From Polyangia bacterium (GTDB lineage Bacteria > Myxococcota_A > Polyangia > Nannocystales > Nannocystaceae), in NCBI GenBank assembly GCA_030429545.1, contig JAUIFF010000001.1:1484823-1548822 (forward strand): a DNA stretch of 64,000 nucleotides, given 5' to 3'. The translations under genes and the position numbers were made by a program. Positions within the stretch are counted from its first letter, which is position 1; the number at the start of each line of letters is the position of its first letter. The notes under the pieces were generated by a model that was not told the DNA's origin, did not search any database, and saw only the letters and a list, made by a program, of their open reading frames with translations. Of the stretch, positions 15,183-24,202 are shown in pieces.

Positions 15183-17396
15183 ATGGCAACACGCATCGGC
15201 GAACGCCCACTTGTCCTCGGTCTGGGACTCGCCGTTATCCTCGCGCTCCTATGCGGGTTTCATCGCCTCGGTCAACGCCTCCAACCAGTCGAAGACCTCG
15301 AGCGCCTGAGCCTCGACACGCGTTTTTGGATCCGCGGCCCCGAGGCACCGGGTGAGTCGGTCGCACTTGTCGTCATCGACGATAAAACCATCCGCCGCTA
15401 TCCCGACCTCGCCGAACGCCGAGCCCCGTTCGCCAAGCTGATCACTGCAATCGCCAGTGCCAAGGCCACCGTGATCGGCATCGATGGCATCCTCGCCGAT
15501 CCCGAACACCTCCTAGGCGAGCAACTCGAACGCGACATCCACGAGCATGTCCAACACCTCAAGTCTTCCAATACCCCCAGTGCACACCTGCTCAAACGGA
15601 TCGACGAGGCGATTTCTGGCGATCGCAAACTCGAACAGGCCATTCGCACTGCCGGTACGGTGGTCCTCGGACTGAGTCTCGGTCGTCGCGGCGAGCCGCT
15701 GCCCGATGATCCGGCGCTGCGAAAAGGTCGTTACGACCAGTCGCTTCGCGGCGCGGTACCACCGGTCGAGGCGAACCGCGGTCTCGCCTCCCTGCCCGAA
15801 CTCAACGCTGCGGCACTCGCCCTCGGCTCGATCACGTTGATCGAAGATCGGGACCAGGCGGTTCGCGAACTCGGATTTGCTCGGGCGTATGCAGGAGCTG
15901 TCTATGTGCCGTTGGTCGTTCCCCTCATTGCCGCATTCGAGCGCGCTCCCCAGGGCTCACTGGCCTACCGCGCCGGAGCCCAGCAAGTGCGCATCGGCGA
16001 TCGTACGATCGAACTTACAGGCGACCACCTCATCCTCAACTACCGTGGCCCCGACCAGACCTTTGCGACATATAGCGCAGCCGATGTCATCGACGGTCAA
16101 GTTGGTGATGCGCTCGCTAAAAAAATCGTCATTGTCGGCATCACCTACCTCGGCAGTGATCGCGTGCGGTCCCCGTTTGGCCCGCGTCTCCCCGCACTCG
16201 AGGTCCACGCCACGGCGATTGACAACATCCTCGCTGGTGACCCGATAAAACGGGCATCGCCTATCCTCGACATCTTCTTATGTTTCCTCGCAGGCCTACT
16301 CACTGCGCTGCTGTTTCACCGCCGTCTCAACGGCTCACCCGGATTGCGTTTTGGTGGTCTGGCTGTACTCACCACAGCGTTTTTAGGTAGCGTACAAATT
16401 GCGTTTGCCAGCGCACAACTGTGGCTAGGCGTTGTCTGGCCAATGACGGCAATTGTTGCGATCGGCAGTCTCGGTATCGCCACAGCCTACGCCGGCGAGG
16501 CCCGTCAGCGGCGATGGCTTCGACAATCGTTTAGTCAGTACTTGGGCGAAGACACCATGGCGGAGTTGCTCACCGATCCCGACGCCCCCGCGCTCGGCGG
16601 GGCCCGTCGCCGTCTATCGGTGCTGTTCTCAGATATCCGCAACTTTACCTCGATATCCGAGAGGTTGTCCCCGGAGGAACTCGTCGACATCCTCAATGCA
16701 TTTTTGACGCCAATGACCGGGGTGGTACTCGAGCGTGGTGGATATCTCGACAAATACATCGGCGATGCTGTGATGGCTGTTTTTGGGGCGCCGGTCCGCC
16801 ACCAGGACCACGCTGCGCGAGCGCTCAATACAGCCATTGCGATGCACAATGCACTCGACCGTATCAACCCCCGTTTCGTCGAGCGTGGGTTTGCCCCATT
16901 CGCTATTGGCGTGGGCATCAATACCGGGGACGTCGTAGTCGGCAATATGGGCTCAACCGAGCGTTTCGATTACACCGTTGTCGGAGATGCGGTCAACCTC
17001 GCATCGCGCCTCGAGGGACTGACGAAGGTTTACGAAACCCGTTGCCTCGTTGGCGAGGAGACCTGGCGAGAACTCGGAGGTCCACAGTGTAGCGAGTTTT
17101 CGTTTCGAGAAGTCGATCGAGTACGGGTCAAGGGAAAGGTGAAACCGGTGGCGTTGTTTGAGCTTCTACGCGGGCCCGAGGGAACGCTCGTGGACTATGA
17201 AAACCTGCCAGACTTTGCCAAAGCTCTCACGGCCTACCGCAACGGGGACTTCACAACCGCACGAGCTTGCTTCACGAACTTCGCGGAAAAAAACCCTGAC
17301 GACCAAGTAACAGCTCTCTACCTCGCTCGTCTCGATGACATGGGCGGGGAAGTCCCGGTGGGCTGGGATGGCGTGACATCGTTCCAAAACAAGTGA
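15183..17396 (+). CDS. CHASE2-domain class III adenylate/guanylate cyclase
   Basis: 737 residues; the ATG at 15183 has AGGA six bases upstream and is preferred over the ATG at 15162. TM1 is about 10-28; the CHASE2 sensor (about 30-340) contains VVIDDKTIRRYP and the terminal VEVHATAIDNIL-type motif; three TM helices follow (about 355-435). The cyclase domain (about 470-655) has metal-binding Asp484 (FSDIRNF) and Asp528 with Lys524 (LDKYIGDAV), and FDYTVVGDAVNLASRLE. All core catalytic residues appear intact. A short C-terminal extension (about 675-735) looks TPR-like. It makes cAMP or cGMP in response to an extracytoplasmic cue. Confidence 0.95.
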   Translation: MATRIGERPLVLGLGLAVILALLCGFHRLGQRLQPVEDLERLSLDTRFWIRGPEAPGESVALVVIDDKTIRRYPDLAERRAPFAKLITAIASAKATVIGIDGILADPEHLLGEQLERDIHEHVQHLKSSNTPSAHLLKRIDEAISGDRKLEQAIRTAGTVVLGLSLGRRGEPLPDDPALRKGRYDQSLRGAVPPVEANRGLASLPELNAAALALGSITLIEDRDQAVRELGFARAYAGAVYVPLVVPLIAAFERAPQGSLAYRAGAQQVRIGDRTIELTGDHLILNYRGPDQTFATYSAADVIDGQVGDALAKKIVIVGITYLGSDRVRSPFGPRLPALEVHATAIDNILAGDPIKRASPILDIFLCFLAGLLTALLFHRRLNGSPGLRFGGLAVLTTAFLGSVQIAFASAQLWLGVVWPMTAIVAIGSLGIATAYAGEARQRRWLRQSFSQYLGEDTMAELLTDPDAPALGGARRRLSVLFSDIRNFTSISERLSPEELVDILNAFLTPMTGVVLERGGYLDKYIGDAVMAVFGAPVRHQDHAARALNTAIAMHNALDRINPRFVERGFAPFAIGVGINTGDVVVGNMGSTERFDYTVVGDAVNLASRLEGLTKVYETRCLVGEETWRELGGPQCSEFSFREVDRVRVKGKVKPVALFELLRGPEGTLVDYENLPDFAKALTAYRNGDFTTARACFTNFAEKNPDDQVTALYLARLDDMGGEVPVGWDGVTSFQNK

Positions 17397-17410
17397 CGCT
17401 GTGATGTGAC

Positions 17411-17450
17411 ATTTGGCCGGGCCCGCAGCACCGAGGCGGCTGGGCCAAAT
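17411..17450. terminator. Bidirectional hairpin between convergent genes
   Basis: ATTTGGCC at 17411 and GGCCAAAT at 17443 form a perfect 8-bp outer stem enclosing a GC-rich loop that can pair further. It sits just between the stops of the convergent cyclase and RCC1 genes. No clear T-run on either strand. Confidence 0.5.
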
Positions 17451-17456
17451 ATCGAC

Positions 17457-18896
17457 TCATGGCAGGGTCACCGGCGTGGGCACTAGGCGGTTATCCTTGG
17501 TCCCATCCCCAACCATGCCCTCGAAGTTTTGCCCCCAACAATAAAGCGCGCCCCCGTCGATCGCACAGGTTGTACGCCCGGCAACATCGACCACATCGGC
17601 ACTCGCTAGCCCCATCGGCGCCACGAGTTCGGGGCTGTTGTCTTCGTTTCCGGTGCCCAGCGTGCCGTAGGTGTTTTGCCCCCAGCACCGCAGCTCGTGG
17701 CCATCGCCCAACAGTGCACAGGCGCTGCTCCAACCAATGGCCACCGCTCGCGCATCGTCGAGGCCTGCTACCGCGGCCGGGGTAAATGCACCGTTGCCAA
17801 CCTGGCCTCCTCCCCAGCACATCCCCTCGCCCGCGACCGTGGCACACGATGCCGTCCCGCCGGCAGCGACAACCTCAACATCAGTGCTTTGCCCCAACCC
17901 GGCGACGGCTGCCGGCTCGGCCTTGTCCCCCTCGTTGCCGGTACCCAACCTGCCAGCTTGCCCGTAGCCCCAGCAATACACGCCGCCGGCCTCGAGGAAG
18001 ATGCAACGATGGGCCAACCCAACCGACACCTTGGCAACCGAGGAAATCCCCTCGACAAGCGTGGGCGATTCGACAAAGCTCGGGTCGGAAACCTGGCCGT
18101 TGCCATTTTCCCCCCAACAATAAAGCTCACCGGAACTACCGAGTGCACAGGCATTGATCCGGGCGGCACCGATGTCGGTAATGTCCTCAAGTCCCATCAA
18201 TACGGGCTCGACGACATTGGGAGCCTGCTTGTCCCCGCTGCACATCGACCCGCGGCCCCAACAGTAGACCAGCCCGTCGCCCGTGCGGGCCAGCGTAAAA
18301 CCTGCCCCTGAAGCCACCTGGACAATGCCGTCTACCGCTTCGACCCAATGCGGGGTGAGTCGCTCCTCTTCGGTGTCGGGGAGCGCGAGCTCAGACAGAG
18401 AATTGGCACCCCAACAATAGACTTGGCCGTCTTCGTCGGCCGCACACACGTGGACATTGCCCACATCGACATCGACCACGGCGGGACCTCCTAAGCCGGT
18501 ATCGGTCCCGTCGGTGTCGGTACCGTCGGTGTCGGTACCGTCGGTGTCGGTACCATCGGTGTCGGTCGCCGCGGTATCTGTCGCAGACGCCTCGCTGTCA
18601 GTCGACTCGCTGTCTGGTTCGGTCGTCGAATCAGTGGTCGGACCTGCGGTGGTCGGGTCTGTCGTCGGCGTCTCGGTTTCGCTGCCCGTACTCGCAGTTG
18701 CCGTGGCAGCGTCGGTGGTCACGCCCGTCGGTGAAGTACTCGACGGGTCGTCGGTTGTCGTGGTGCCGCTCCCTGCGGAGCTTGAGGTCATCGAGTCAAA
18801 AGCGCCATCACCCCCACCACAAGCGGGAGCCAGGGCCAGAGCTAGGCCTAGGGGAACGACGAGCGCCAAATCAAAACGGCGGGACAACGCGGTCAT
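17457..18896 (-). CDS. RCC1-repeat lipoprotein
   Basis: 479 residues from MTALSRRFD, chosen because AGGG precedes it and it leads directly into a lipobox (LAPAC, Cys26). Residues about 33-140 are a Thr/Ser/Asp linker including four DTDGT units. From about 145 to the end are six to seven RCC1-type repeats with a recurring 'CALGSSGELYCWGENGNGQ' pattern, forming a seven-bladed propeller. In each repeat paired Cys residues (CA...YCWG) probably form disulfides. Such cell-surface RCC1 proteins are common in myxobacteria; partner unknown. Confidence 0.9.
   Translation of the reverse strand: MTALSRRFDLALVVPLGLALALAPACGGGDGAFDSMTSSSAGSGTTTTDDPSSTSPTGVTTDAATATASTGSETETPTTDPTTAGPTTDSTTEPDSESTDSEASATDTAATDTDGTDTDGTDTDGTDTDGTDTGLGGPAVVDVDVGNVHVCAADEDGQVYCWGANSLSELALPDTEEERLTPHWVEAVDGIVQVASGAGFTLARTGDGLVYCWGRGSMCSGDKQAPNVVEPVLMGLEDITDIGAARINACALGSSGELYCWGENGNGQVSDPSFVESPTLVEGISSVAKVSVGLAHRCIFLEAGGVYCWGYGQAGRLGTGNEGDKAEPAAVAGLGQSTDVEVVAAGGTASCATVAGEGMCWGGGQVGNGAFTPAAVAGLDDARAVAIGWSSACALLGDGHELRCWGQNTYGTLGTGNEDNSPELVAPMGLASADVVDVAGRTTCAIDGGALYCWGQNFEGMVGDGTKDNRLVPTPVTLP
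18508..18567 (-). repeat. 15-bp tandem repeat encoding TDTDG units
   Basis: Four consecutive copies of a 15-nt unit (CCGTCGGTGTCGGTA on the plus strand); the first three are identical and the fourth differs at two bases. It lies in the linker of the RCC1 lipoprotein and keeps frame with any copy number, so the linker length can vary without breaking the gene. Confidence 0.9.
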
Positions 18897-19084
18897 TGGC
18901 GCCCTTTTATCCCAAGCATGGCCGTCGCGCAAATCCGCTCAAACCAGGCCATGAGCGCTTCATTCGCGGCCAGGCCTCGGGCATCCGGAAGCTCGTTGTC
19001 GGATCAACTGAGACCCGAAAACCTAAGGCGTTGCCAGGTTGACGTCCACTCGAGGTCATTTGATATACAACAACAGCAGCGACG

Positions 19085-22045
19085 TCAGTGTGCCGCAAGC
19101 CACTTGTCGAGTTTTTCGACCAACCCGGGCTGATCCGTCGTGCCCGTGCGCAGGGACTTTGCGACCTCTTTGACGAGGGCGACAGCTGCGGTTCGACGAC
19201 TCTTGTGGCCCCACATCAACTCGGCTTTGTGGAGCGTGTATTGCACCTGCGCAGCGATGTAGTCAGCATTCTCCGCGACGTGGGCGAGCGCCCTGTCGAT
19301 CGCTACTTCGGCGGCCTGCCGCTCGCCCTTGGCGAGTAGCAATTGCGACTTTTGGAAGTCGAGCTCGCCCAACGACGGGTGGCTGTCCCCCATCACTTCG
19401 AGCGCGATGGCTTCGGCCCGTTCGAGCCGCTCGATCCCCTGTTCGACACGTCCGAACGCGCGGTCGAGGTCGACGAGACTGGTGAGAATCAAAACTCCCT
19501 GCGAAGTCTGCATGAGGTCGCGCTTTTCGAGAATCGCAAGCGCACGCACGAGGTGCGGCTCGGCCTCGGTCAACCGCTTCTCCGCCTTGAGCGCGTCGGC
19601 GAGGTTGTTGAGTGGGTAAATCAGTTCGGCATGCTCCATGCCCCGGGCCTGTTCGTCGATCGCCAACGATCGTTGAATCAGCGGGATCGCAGCCTCAGTA
19701 TCGCCGAGGTCGAGCAGGGCTGCGGCCAGGCCGTTGAGCGACTGGGCAACCTCCGGGTGGTCGGGGCCATAGGCTGCCTCGCGGGCCACGAGCGAGCCGG
19801 CAAACGACTCACGGGCGGCTTGTAGGTCGTTGCGCATCAGCTCGACAACACCGATGTTGTAAATCAACATCGCCTGGTAAGGGTGTCCCTTGCCGAAGTT
19901 GGTAATGTGGTCGGCAAGTGCCGTGCGCAGGGTTTGCTCGGAGGCCCCGAGGTCACCGCGTGCCTTCTCGATGGTGGAGCGCACGTTGAGAGCACTGATG
20001 TAAAGACTTGGGTAGGTCTCGCGGTGCTCCGATGCGAGCGCGACCGCTGCCGTGATCGCAGCTTCGGCACGTTCGCGTTGACCCGTCTCCAAGTCGACAA
20101 TCCCCCGCGCCAGGTCGAGTTCAATTTGATAGGAGGGTTCGCTGTCGACCCGACCGATCTTGGCCTCGGCAAGTAGCCCCCAACTCTTGCCTGCACTGGC
20201 GTCGGCGTTGACGACCCCTTCGAGGCGGAGAAACTTAAGCGCGATGGCCAACACCAGCCGGTCGTCGCCGATCGCTTCGGCTAAGAGCAAGGCCTCGCGC
20301 AGATGTTGGTCGGCCGCTTTGTAGTGCCCGCGCAGCTCATCGACCGAACCCAAGCGAAACAGTGCCGCAGCTTGCAACGGACGTGCCCCGAGTTCCTCGG
20401 CTGCCGCGAGGGCTTCGCGTGCCCGAGCCTCGCCCGCCTCGACCCGCTCGTTGCGTTGGGCCACGCGGGCCTGCGCCAATAGGGCTTCGATCGCTTTCCA
20501 CTCGGGGTCGCTAGCGTTCCCGGTGTAGCCACTCGCACGCCGGCGCAGTGCATCAGCTGCGAGTTCGTCGAGGTCGTTGCAGCGGTCGAGCCCGGGCAAC
20601 CCGGCAACCGAGGCGACCGCGTTCTCGATCGTCTTGGCATCGGGGTGTTGCAGGTGTTCGGTCACAGCACGCAACTCGAGGTGCCGGCGTTCGAGGCATG
20701 CCGCTTGCTCGCTGAGGGCCGGTGGCAGGGCGCCGCGGTGTGCCTCTCGGGAAATGCAGGCCTCGACCAGCGCGTCGGACAACGAGCTGCTGTAAGCGTC
20801 GATCCGTGGCTGTACGTTGGACCAGGTCGCCGGTCCGTAGCTCACACCAACTGCATCGATCGCCTGCCCGATCGCCTGGTCAATCGCCGGGCTCCAGGTA
20901 CCGGTGAGCTGTCCGGCTGCGGCACAGCGTTGGGCTGGGTCGTCGCCGTCGTCCCGGGCGACATAAAAAGTTGCGGCGATCACCGACAGGAGTAAGACGG
21001 CAACACCGATGGCCACTGCGAACTTGCGGCGAGCGTTGGCCGCGGCCGTCAAGCGGGCCAAGAACGCATCCATGCTCGGGTAGCGGTCATCTCGATCAAA
21101 TGCGAGGGCGCGGAGCAATGCCCGTCCGACCGCCGTCGGAGCTTCGCCAATGGGAATCGATGGCGGCCCGGCGCTGACCTGCTCGCGCAACCCGGCCACG
21201 CTTTTGGCCCGGTACGGTCGGGCGCCGTAGAGCGCCTCCCACAGCGACACCGCAAACGCATAGATATCGCAGCGCGCATCGGTCTGTGCCAAAAACAGCT
21301 GCTCCGGAGACATATAGGCGGGTGTTCCCAGCAGCGTCCCCGCCTCGGTCAACTCGGTGCTCAGCGACAGCGAACCAGACCGGAGCAACAGCGCCGAATC
21401 CTGCGAAGCCGAGAGCGCCACCACGGGTTCGTCGGCCGCGAGGCTCACACTTGCCCGGGCGAGACCAAAGTCGAGCACGCGGGGGCGGCCGTCGTTGCCA
21501 ACCAGGACATTGACCGGTTTAAAGTCCCGGTGGATCAGGCCAACCCGGTGCGCCGCGGCCAACCCCTTACCTGTCTCAACAAACATCTCAACAATCTCGC
21601 GCCAGGAGGGTTTGGTTTCGCGGCACCAATCCCGCAACGTGACCCCCTCAATAAACTCCATCACCAAAAACACCTGGTCGTGGTGACGCCCGGTCTCGTA
21701 GACCTGAACGACATTGGGATGGGACAACTTGGCCAGGGCCTGGGCTTCGCGTTGCAGCCGGGCGCGACCCAGCGACCCCTCCTCGGGCCGGCTGAGCAGC
21801 AGTTTGATCGCCACCCGACGGTCGAGTTCTTCGTCGTAGGCGGCATACACCACACCCATGCTGCCCTGCCCTAGGCGCCGCAGCACCGTGTAGCGACCGA
21901 TCTTCACCAACACCTCGGGCATCCGCGAAGGCGCTGGCTTTCGCGGCTGGCCGCTTTTACGGGGCTCCTCCCGGGTCTGGGCAACATCCCACGAACGCGG
22001 AGCCAGCGACGAATGGTCGCTTTCCACCTGTTTCGCGCCGCTCAC
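19085..22045 (-). CDS. Membrane Ser/Thr protein kinase with TPR region (Pkn/Stk type)
   Basis: 986 residues. Kinase domain about 50-330: Gly loop LGQGSMGVVY, ATP-binding Lys81 (VAIKLLL), HRD-type IHRDFKPVNV with Asp174, DFG with Asp192, and TPAYMSPEQ. All catalytic residues are present, so it should be active. One membrane helix at about 342-362 places the rest outside the cytoplasm: an a-helical region followed by about eight TPR-like repeats (about 520-960, such as AQSLNGLAAALLDLGDTEAA). The 44-residue N-terminus is basic and disordered. It could couple peptide or protein binding outside to phosphorylation inside. Confidence 0.95.
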   Translation of the reverse strand: MSGAKQVESDHSSLAPRSWDVAQTREEPRKSGQPRKPAPSRMPEVLVKIGRYTVLRRLGQGSMGVVYAAYDEELDRRVAIKLLLSRPEEGSLGRARLQREAQALAKLSHPNVVQVYETGRHHDQVFLVMEFIEGVTLRDWCRETKPSWREIVEMFVETGKGLAAAHRVGLIHRDFKPVNVLVGNDGRPRVLDFGLARASVSLAADEPVVALSASQDSALLLRSGSLSLSTELTEAGTLLGTPAYMSPEQLFLAQTDARCDIYAFAVSLWEALYGARPYRAKSVAGLREQVSAGPPSIPIGEAPTAVGRALLRALAFDRDDRYPSMDAFLARLTAAANARRKFAVAIGVAVLLLSVIAATFYVARDDGDDPAQRCAAAGQLTGTWSPAIDQAIGQAIDAVGVSYGPATWSNVQPRIDAYSSSLSDALVEACISREAHRGALPPALSEQAACLERRHLELRAVTEHLQHPDAKTIENAVASVAGLPGLDRCNDLDELAADALRRRASGYTGNASDPEWKAIEALLAQARVAQRNERVEAGEARAREALAAAEELGARPLQAAALFRLGSVDELRGHYKAADQHLREALLLAEAIGDDRLVLAIALKFLRLEGVVNADASAGKSWGLLAEAKIGRVDSEPSYQIELDLARGIVDLETGQRERAEAAITAAVALASEHRETYPSLYISALNVRSTIEKARGDLGASEQTLRTALADHITNFGKGHPYQAMLIYNIGVVELMRNDLQAARESFAGSLVAREAAYGPDHPEVAQSLNGLAAALLDLGDTEAAIPLIQRSLAIDEQARGMEHAELIYPLNNLADALKAEKRLTEAEPHLVRALAILEKRDLMQTSQGVLILTSLVDLDRAFGRVEQGIERLERAEAIALEVMGDSHPSLGELDFQKSQLLLAKGERQAAEVAIDRALAHVAENADYIAAQVQYTLHKAELMWGHKSRRTAAVALVKEVAKSLRTGTTDQPGLVEKLDKWLAAH

Positions 22046-22571
22046 CGGCGGCGACTATACCCCACGCGCCAACCAAAAGCCGGCGTAGCGGGCCCCATCA
22101 TCGTGAGCAAAAAGACATGTTTCAAAAGACACAAATATCGTTTGACCGGGTCTGCGTCTTGGGGCCCGTAGCGCAAGTAATTCGCGCCAAATGACCCTTT
22201 CGACCAGCGGGCTCAAGCGCCCGCGCGTCGCCAGCAATCGCGGCCGCCAGACCGCTTGTTCAACACTCGCACACAGCAAAATCAACAGTTCTCGAGAAAT
22301 ATTTTATATGCAATGAATTGCCCGATGATGCGGTGTTCGCCCATTCGCCAGCCTGGCATGGGTCGCTATTGTGGTCTGTGCAATCGCAATTCAGCACAGT
22401 TGCTCGCCACGACATACCTTTGCACTCAGACATTGACGCAAACCGCGGATGCGCAACGTGCATGGGTCGACAAAAAACAACTTACCGCCCGAGGCCCGGC
22501 CAGCTTCGCAGTTTTGCAGGGAACTCGTCAGATTCGCGCCCTCAACACGCGCATCTGCTACCCTCCAGGCG
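22046..22571. other. Divergent intergenic region, kinase / oxygenase
   Basis: 526 bp between divergent starts. It contains an AT-rich stretch at about 22290-22315 (AAATATTTTATATGCAATG) suitable for a promoter. No convincing gene, RNA or repeat was seen. Confidence 0.5.
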
Positions 22572-23207
22572 ATGGCCACTCCCTCCCAGCTCAAGCGCGA
22601 TTTTGATGTTGGTCAACGGCTTTGCGACGCCCCACTTGTCCACACCGTGGATGGGGTTTTGAGCGCGGACCTGTGCCGCCACATCGTCGCCATTGCCAAG
22701 CCAAAAATGAGTCGTGCGCAAGTATCAGGGCAAGCTGGCCTACGTGTGAGCCACGGCCGCTCGAACTCGCGAACCTGGGTGCGACATGACACCGACGAGC
22801 TGGTGTATGACGCAGTCTCAAAAGTCGCCGCGATTGTCGGGCTGCCACTGGTCTACGCCGAGTCCCTGCAGGTTATCCACTACGGCACAGGGCAAGAGTA
22901 TCGCCCCCATTTCGATGCCTACGACCTCGCCACCGAGAAGGGTCAACGCTACTGCCAACGCGCCGGGCAACGCCTGATCACGGCACTGGTGTACCTCACG
23001 GATGTTGAGGCCGGTGGTGCGACCGGTTTCCCCAACCTGGGCTTTGAAGTTGCCCCACGCTGCGGCAAACTACTCATCTTTCACAACTGCTTTCCGGGAA
23101 CGACGATCCGCGACCCCAAAACCTACCATCAGGGCAAGCCTCCAACTCGGGGCGGCAAATGGGCGTTCAACCTGTGGTTTCACGAACGTCGGTACCAATC
23201 ACCATGA
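22572..23207 (+). CDS. Prolyl 4-hydroxylase-like 2OG-Fe(II) oxygenase
   Basis: 211 residues from ATG 22572; the longer frame upstream lacks family resemblance. Iron ligands His113 and Asp115 (PHFDAYD) and His186 (KTYHQG), and 2-oxoglutarate-binding Lys196 (GGKWAFNLWFHE), are all present, with the family motif ALVYLTDVEAGGATGFPNLG. It probably hydroxylates prolyl or other residues in a peptide. The ATG of the next gene overlaps its stop (ATGA). Confidence 0.92.
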   Translation: MATPSQLKRDFDVGQRLCDAPLVHTVDGVLSADLCRHIVAIAKPKMSRAQVSGQAGLRVSHGRSNSRTWVRHDTDELVYDAVSKVAAIVGLPLVYAESLQVIHYGTGQEYRPHFDAYDLATEKGQRYCQRAGQRLITALVYLTDVEAGGATGFPNLGFEVAPRCGKLLIFHNCFPGTTIRDPKTYHQGKPPTRGGKWAFNLWFHERRYQSP

Positions 23208-24067
23208 CCCGCTCGCTGCTCTCCCTCACCGCCCATCTCATTCGCCTGCGTCCCCGCGCAGCACTTTTCGGGCTTGCTGGCATGTTCGCAACAGCTCTCC
23301 TGGCGATGTCGAGCTGCCCCAACGCACGGGTCGAAGTTGCGACGTTCAACATCCGCGACTTTCCCGAGTCCGAGGCCCAAGTCGGCGGAGCTTTCGCAGC
23401 CATCACTGAACTCGAGGTGCCGCTCGTCGCAGTCGAGGAAATTACCGATCCCCAACTGTTCAATCAGGCTGCTCGGCGATATCTCGGGCCGACGTGGCGG
23501 GCGGAGTTTGGCCCCTCACACACCGCTGGACGCGACCGTCGGCGCGTGGGCCTGCTCTACGACAGTGCCCACTATACGGCGACAAAAGCCCGCCTCCACC
23601 CGTTACCTGGTCGTCCTGCCCTCGAAGTCCAGCTCAAACCAGCCGGCCGAGGCTCGCCGCTGCGTGTGTTTGTCGTCCACCTCAAGTCCGGGGGTGACTT
23701 CATCGAACGACGTGCGAAGCAGCTGCGCGCACTCACAGCTGTTGTCCAACAAGCTGTCACCGGCGACGACAGGATCATCGTCCTCGGCGACTTCAACTCG
23801 ACCAGTCAAACCGACAGGAAAAACCTCGCATCCTTTGCCACGTCAACCGGGCTCATCTGGGCATCTGAGGACCTCGCGTGTACAGCCTATTGGAAACCCG
23901 GTGGTAGGTGCACAAGCAGTGCCCTCGACCACGTGTTTACCAGCCGCTCCCCAGCCACGGCCACGGCCCGGGGCCCGTGTGAAACCGAGGGGTGCAACCC
24001 CGGTGAGTCGTGCCCGGTGTTCTTCGACGTTGTGTCTGATCATTGCCCAATCACGGCCAGCTTCTGA
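23204..24067 (+). CDS. Endonuclease/exonuclease/phosphatase (EEP) family lipoprotein or exported protein
   Basis: 287 residues; the start at 23204 overlaps the oxygenase stop as ATGA. Signal peptide with a hydrophobic core about 20-35 and a Cys at about 38 (AMSSC) that may be lipidated. EEP fold motifs: ATFNIRDFP (metal Asn), VAVEEI (metal Glu), VVHLKSGGD, LGDFNS and terminal SDHCPI catalytic His. Extracytoplasmic EEP proteins act as nucleases or phosphodiesterases; the substrate is not predictable. Confidence 0.88.
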   Translation: MTRSLLSLTAHLIRLRPRAALFGLAGMFATALLAMSSCPNARVEVATFNIRDFPESEAQVGGAFAAITELEVPLVAVEEITDPQLFNQAARRYLGPTWRAEFGPSHTAGRDRRRVGLLYDSAHYTATKARLHPLPGRPALEVQLKPAGRGSPLRVFVVHLKSGGDFIERRAKQLRALTAVVQQAVTGDDRIIVLGDFNSTSQTDRKNLASFATSTGLIWASEDLACTAYWKPGGRCTSSALDHVFTSRSPATATARGPCETEGCNPGESCPVFFDVVSDHCPITASF

Positions 24068-24202
24068 GGCGAACAACACCTGTCCCTCCGAACTGTCAAC
24101 ATATGGCGACGGTCAATCGCGTAGGCGGTGAGCGGGTTGTTACAGGCAATCCCGCGCGAAGCTTGCACCAACCCGGATCAGCTGAAATCCTGTACATACT
24201 CA

